NCBI RefSeq assembly: GCF_019391655.1
Contig: NZ_JAHXPQ010000004.1
Location: 1-64,000, forward strand
Source: Mucilaginibacter rivuli
GTDB taxonomy: Bacteria > Bacteroidota > Bacteroidia > Sphingobacteriales > Sphingobacteriaceae
Direction of reading: 5' to 3'
Length of the DNA: 64,000 nt
Shown one piece after another: positions 61,306-64,000 of the stretch. A program made the translations under genes and the position numbers. Every line of letters begins with the position of its first letter. The stretch's first letter is position 1. Below the pieces are notes generated by a model that was not told where the DNA came from, ran no database searches, and saw only the letters and a list, made by a program, of their open reading frames with translations.

Positions 61306-64000
61306 ATGTGCCGGATAGCAGGAATAGTTAATTCATCATCAAACAGCCTTGAAGATGATATATTAAAAATGAGAGACAGCATGCGTCGTGGCGGTCCGGA
61401 TGATGCAGGTATCTATATCAACCCTTCATTAAATCTGGCTTTTGGCCACAGGCGCCTGTCGTTATTAGATCTTTCGCCGGCAGGGCATCAGCCTATGTTT
61501 GATGCCAAAGGCCGCATAGCTATCGTATTTAACGGGGAGGTATACAATTTCCAGGAGATCAAGGATGAGCTGATAGCCAACGGATATACTTTTACCAACA
61601 CAACCGATACCGAGGTTATTATTTACAGCTATTTGCATTGGGGGGTTGAGTGCTTTAAACGCTTTAACGGCATGTTCTCAATAGCGTTGCTTGATCTTAA
61701 AACTTCTGATCTTTTCCTGGTACGTGATTTTGCGGGCATTAAGCCACTCTATTATTTTAAAGATAACGAGAAGCTCATCTTCGCATCAGAGATAAGGGCA
61801 TTTAAGGCTTTAGACCCAGCCTGGCCCGAAAACGAAGAGTGGAAAATTGCTTTTTTAGCTTACGGGCATATACCTGAGCCATTAACCACGCTGGCTAATG
61901 TGCACCCGCTCGAAAAAGGAAGTGTATTGAAAATACACCTTCCTACAATGAAGGAAGAAAAGATAAACTTTGCCGATTTTACCTATAAAGAAGATTATAC
62001 CGATCTTGATTTTTGCATCAATGAGGTTAAAAGAATATTACCCGAAGCCGTTAACAGGCAAATGGTATCTGATGCGCCGATTGGTTTATTTTTAAGCGGT
62101 GGTATCGATTCAAGTTTATTAACCTTACTGGCCGCAAAACAGCCAAAAGAAACCTTGCACACGCTATCAATCGTTTTTGAGGACCAAAAATACTCTGAAG
62201 AAAAATACCAGCAAATTATTGCCGAAAAGGCGGGGATAAAGCACCAGTCATTTTTGGTTACCGAAAATGAGTTCCGCGCTTCGTTCAGTGATATTATGGA
62301 AGCCATGGATCAGCCATCCATTGATGGTATTAACTCTTACTTTATTAGTAAATATGCACGCGAGTACGGCTTAACAGCTGTATTGAGTGGCTTAGGTGCC
62401 GATGAATTGTTTGGGGGATATGATTCAAACCGCCGCAGTTCACACATAACCTTACTAAAAAAGGTTCCGTCGTTTGTATGGGCAATTAGTAATATTTTGG
62501 GCAATTCACCTAAAACAAAACTGGCTTACCTGGCCGATGATTCATTAACCAGCGATTACCTGTTTTACAGGGGGCTTTATACACCGCGCCAGATCTCCAA
62601 AATTTTAGGCTGTGATGAAGAAACTGTTCACAGAACACTAAAAAAGGTAACGGTAGCACCTTGTAACAGCCCCGATACCCGCCAACAGGCGGCACACCTG
62701 GAAACGCATTTATTTATGCAGAACCAGTTACTTAAAGATACCGACTATATGAGTATGTGGCACGGCCTCGAAGTAAGGGTACCATTTTTGGATAAGGAGC
62801 TTATAAACCTGGCCAGCCGCATATCGCCTCAAATTAAATACGACCCCAAAAAGCTTAAAAAATACCTGTTAATAGAAGCTTTTAAAGATATTTTACCACA
62901 AGAAATATACAACCGCCAAAAACAAGGCTTTACATTTCCATTTGCCAAATGGATGGAAAATATTGTACCAAAAGAACGCAGCGTAGGCTTCCAGGAAAAA
63001 TACCAGGCCTTTAAAACCGGTAAGCTGCATTGGAGCAGGTATTGGGCCTCTATCCTGGTAAACAAAAACTCGCACCTGCACTTTTTACAAAAGGACTTTA
63101 AAAAGGTAAAATTTTTAAACCTGATTGCCTTTTCCGGAACGGGGGGGATTGAAAAGTTTAACCGCTCATTTTTAAAAGCATTATGGGACCTGGAAAGCGC
63201 CGGTGTATTATTGGCCGATGCATCATCAGCTTATGATGGTGATTCTGATCCGCACTATTTCCCTACCCAGGTTTACCGGGGTTATAAAAAGCACCGCAAC
63301 ATTTTTGTAGTTAATGAGGCATTTGGCAGCCGAAAATACGACGAGATATTTATTGGCCACGTAAATCTCGGGGTAGTGGCTTTCCTGATAAAAATATTTA
63401 ATCCAAAAGTAAAGGTTACATTGATTGCTCACGGTATTGAGGTTTGGAAACCCTTAACCGGTATAAAAAAATGGATTGTAAATAACTCCGATCATGTTTT
63501 ATCAGTTAGTAATTTTACCAAACAGCAGTTATTAGATAAATACACTGTCCCGGCATCGCGGATATCAATTTTCCCTAATACGATTGATCCGTATTTTCAA
63601 TACCCCGATAAATTTGAGCATCCCGATTACCTGCGCGAAAGATACAATATCCGTAAAGATGAAAAGGTTATATTTACGCTTACCCGTCTTTCGCATACCG
63701 AAAAATATAAGGGTTATGATCAGGTGCTGGAATGCTTACCGGCCTTGCTTAAAACAATTCCTAACGTAAAGTATGTTATTGCAGGCAAAGCTGATGATAT
63801 TGAATACGCACGCGTTACCGCATTAATTGACAAATATCAACTGCAAGATGTAGTTATACTGGCAGGCTTTATCAAAGACGAAGAAATTGTTGATCATTAC
63901 CTTATGGCCGATATTTTTATAATGCCAAGTCAGAAAGAAGGATTTGGTATTGTATTTATAGAAGCTATGGCATGCGGGCTGCCGGTAATTGCAGGTAATA
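61306..64000 (+). CDS. Asparagine synthase fused to a GT4 glycosyltransferase (incomplete at right edge)
   Basis: An open frame of at least 898 codons with no stop. It starts MCRIAGIV, giving Cys2 for the glutaminase site after Met removal. A class II glutamine amidotransferase domain (about 2-190, with FNGEVYNF) and an ATP-pyrophosphatase synthetase domain (SGGIDSS about 265; GLGADELFGGY about 363) run to about residue 590. Then, after a short linker, a GT4 domain begins near 597 (FLNLIAFSGTGGIEKFNRSFLKAL) and continues through VIFTLTRLSHTEKYKGYDQ and KEGFGIVFIEAMACGLPV to the edge. AsnB-like genes are common in polysaccharide loci and may amidate uronic acids. The fusion to a transferase is unusual. 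A G-run at 63148-63154 lies at the junction, but the frame reads sensibly on both sides. Confidence 0.85.
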   Translation, partial: MCRIAGIVNSSSNSLEDDILKMRDSMRRGGPDDAGIYINPSLNLAFGHRRLSLLDLSPAGHQPMFDAKGRIAIVFNGEVYNFQEIKDELIANGYTFTNTTDTEVIIYSYLHWGVECFKRFNGMFSIALLDLKTSDLFLVRDFAGIKPLYYFKDNEKLIFASEIRAFKALDPAWPENEEWKIAFLAYGHIPEPLTTLANVHPLEKGSVLKIHLPTMKEEKINFADFTYKEDYTDLDFCINEVKRILPEAVNRQMVSDAPIGLFLSGGIDSSLLTLLAAKQPKETLHTLSIVFEDQKYSEEKYQQIIAEKAGIKHQSFLVTENEFRASFSDIMEAMDQPSIDGINSYFISKYAREYGLTAVLSGLGADELFGGYDSNRRSSHITLLKKVPSFVWAISNILGNSPKTKLAYLADDSLTSDYLFYRGLYTPRQISKILGCDEETVHRTLKKVTVAPCNSPDTRQQAAHLETHLFMQNQLLKDTDYMSMWHGLEVRVPFLDKELINLASRISPQIKYDPKKLKKYLLIEAFKDILPQEIYNRQKQGFTFPFAKWMENIVPKERSVGFQEKYQAFKTGKLHWSRYWASILVNKNSHLHFLQKDFKKVKFLNLIAFSGTGGIEKFNRSFLKALWDLESAGVLLADASSAYDGDSDPHYFPTQVYRGYKKHRNIFVVNEAFGSRKYDEIFIGHVNLGVVAFLIKIFNPKVKVTLIAHGIEVWKPLTGIKKWIVNNSDHVLSVSNFTKQQLLDKYTVPASRISIFPNTIDPYFQYPDKFEHPDYLRERYNIRKDEKVIFTLTRLSHTEKYKGYDQVLECLPALLKTIPNVKYVIAGKADDIEYARVTALIDKYQLQDVVILAGFIKDEEIVDHYLMADIFIMPSQKEGFGIVFIEAMACGLPVIAGN

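Overview
The window looks like a chromosomal segment of a Bacteroidota bacterium, most probably Sphingobacteriaceae (Mucilaginibacter/Pedobacter-like). The evidence is SusC/SusD-type receptors, TonB receptors with carboxypeptidase-like N-terminal domains, a UpxY-type NusG paralogue, a PadR/PspC pair, and promoter candidates of the TAnnTTTG type. No plasmid or phage backbone is visible.

Left part (1-6460). An accessory stretch carries a membrane protein of unknown role, a DUF2971-family protein and a small Cys-rich gene interrupted by an in-frame TGA. Next comes a Ro60/TROVE protein (rsr, 3608-5197), followed on the same strand by seven tandem structured RNAs (5249-6143). All seven share TGYCGTA, nine or ten bases, then TACTTC. 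Each folds as two stacked helices around a conserved internal loop, as expected for the Ro-binding end of Y RNAs. The far ends differ: four carry tRNA-like T-arms in normal order, one carries what reads as a complete tRNA(Asn)-like body circularly permuted at the anticodon loop, one has a bare Asn-type anticodon stem-loop, and one has no tRNA likeness. This Ro/Y-RNA array is the most interesting object in the window. Upstream of rsr a further structured, T-loop-rich element lies on the opposite strand. A terminator-like hairpin and tRNA-Arg(CCU) close the region.

Middle part (6460-39401). Mostly housekeeping and envelope genes: metG, an LD-carboxypeptidase, a DoxX protein, a SusC/SusD/lipoprotein operon, padR-pspC, outer-membrane receptors, yceI, dtd, rsgA, a TPR histidine kinase, an amidase and a lipase, comM, a cyclophilin and exonuclease III. 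Between 30393 and 32235 lies a small mobile/repeat zone: a frameshifted REP-associated transposase bracketed by inverted 31-bp repeats, a third repeat copy, short palindromes, and a duplicated 78-bp tail of comM.

Right part (39426-64000). A large exopolysaccharide locus. It has two complete Wza/Wzc export pairs (41643-44825 and 57479-60665), a polymerase, a flippase, four GT4-type glycosyltransferases or domains, a WecB/TagA/CpsF transferase, an initiating sugar-phosphate transferase, a polysaccharide deacetylase, a DUF4832 lipoprotein, two tandem outer-membrane paralogues and a UpxY-like antiterminator. The first Wzc has a degraded ATP site; the second is intact. The window ends inside a long reading frame that joins an asparagine-synthase module to a glycosyltransferase.
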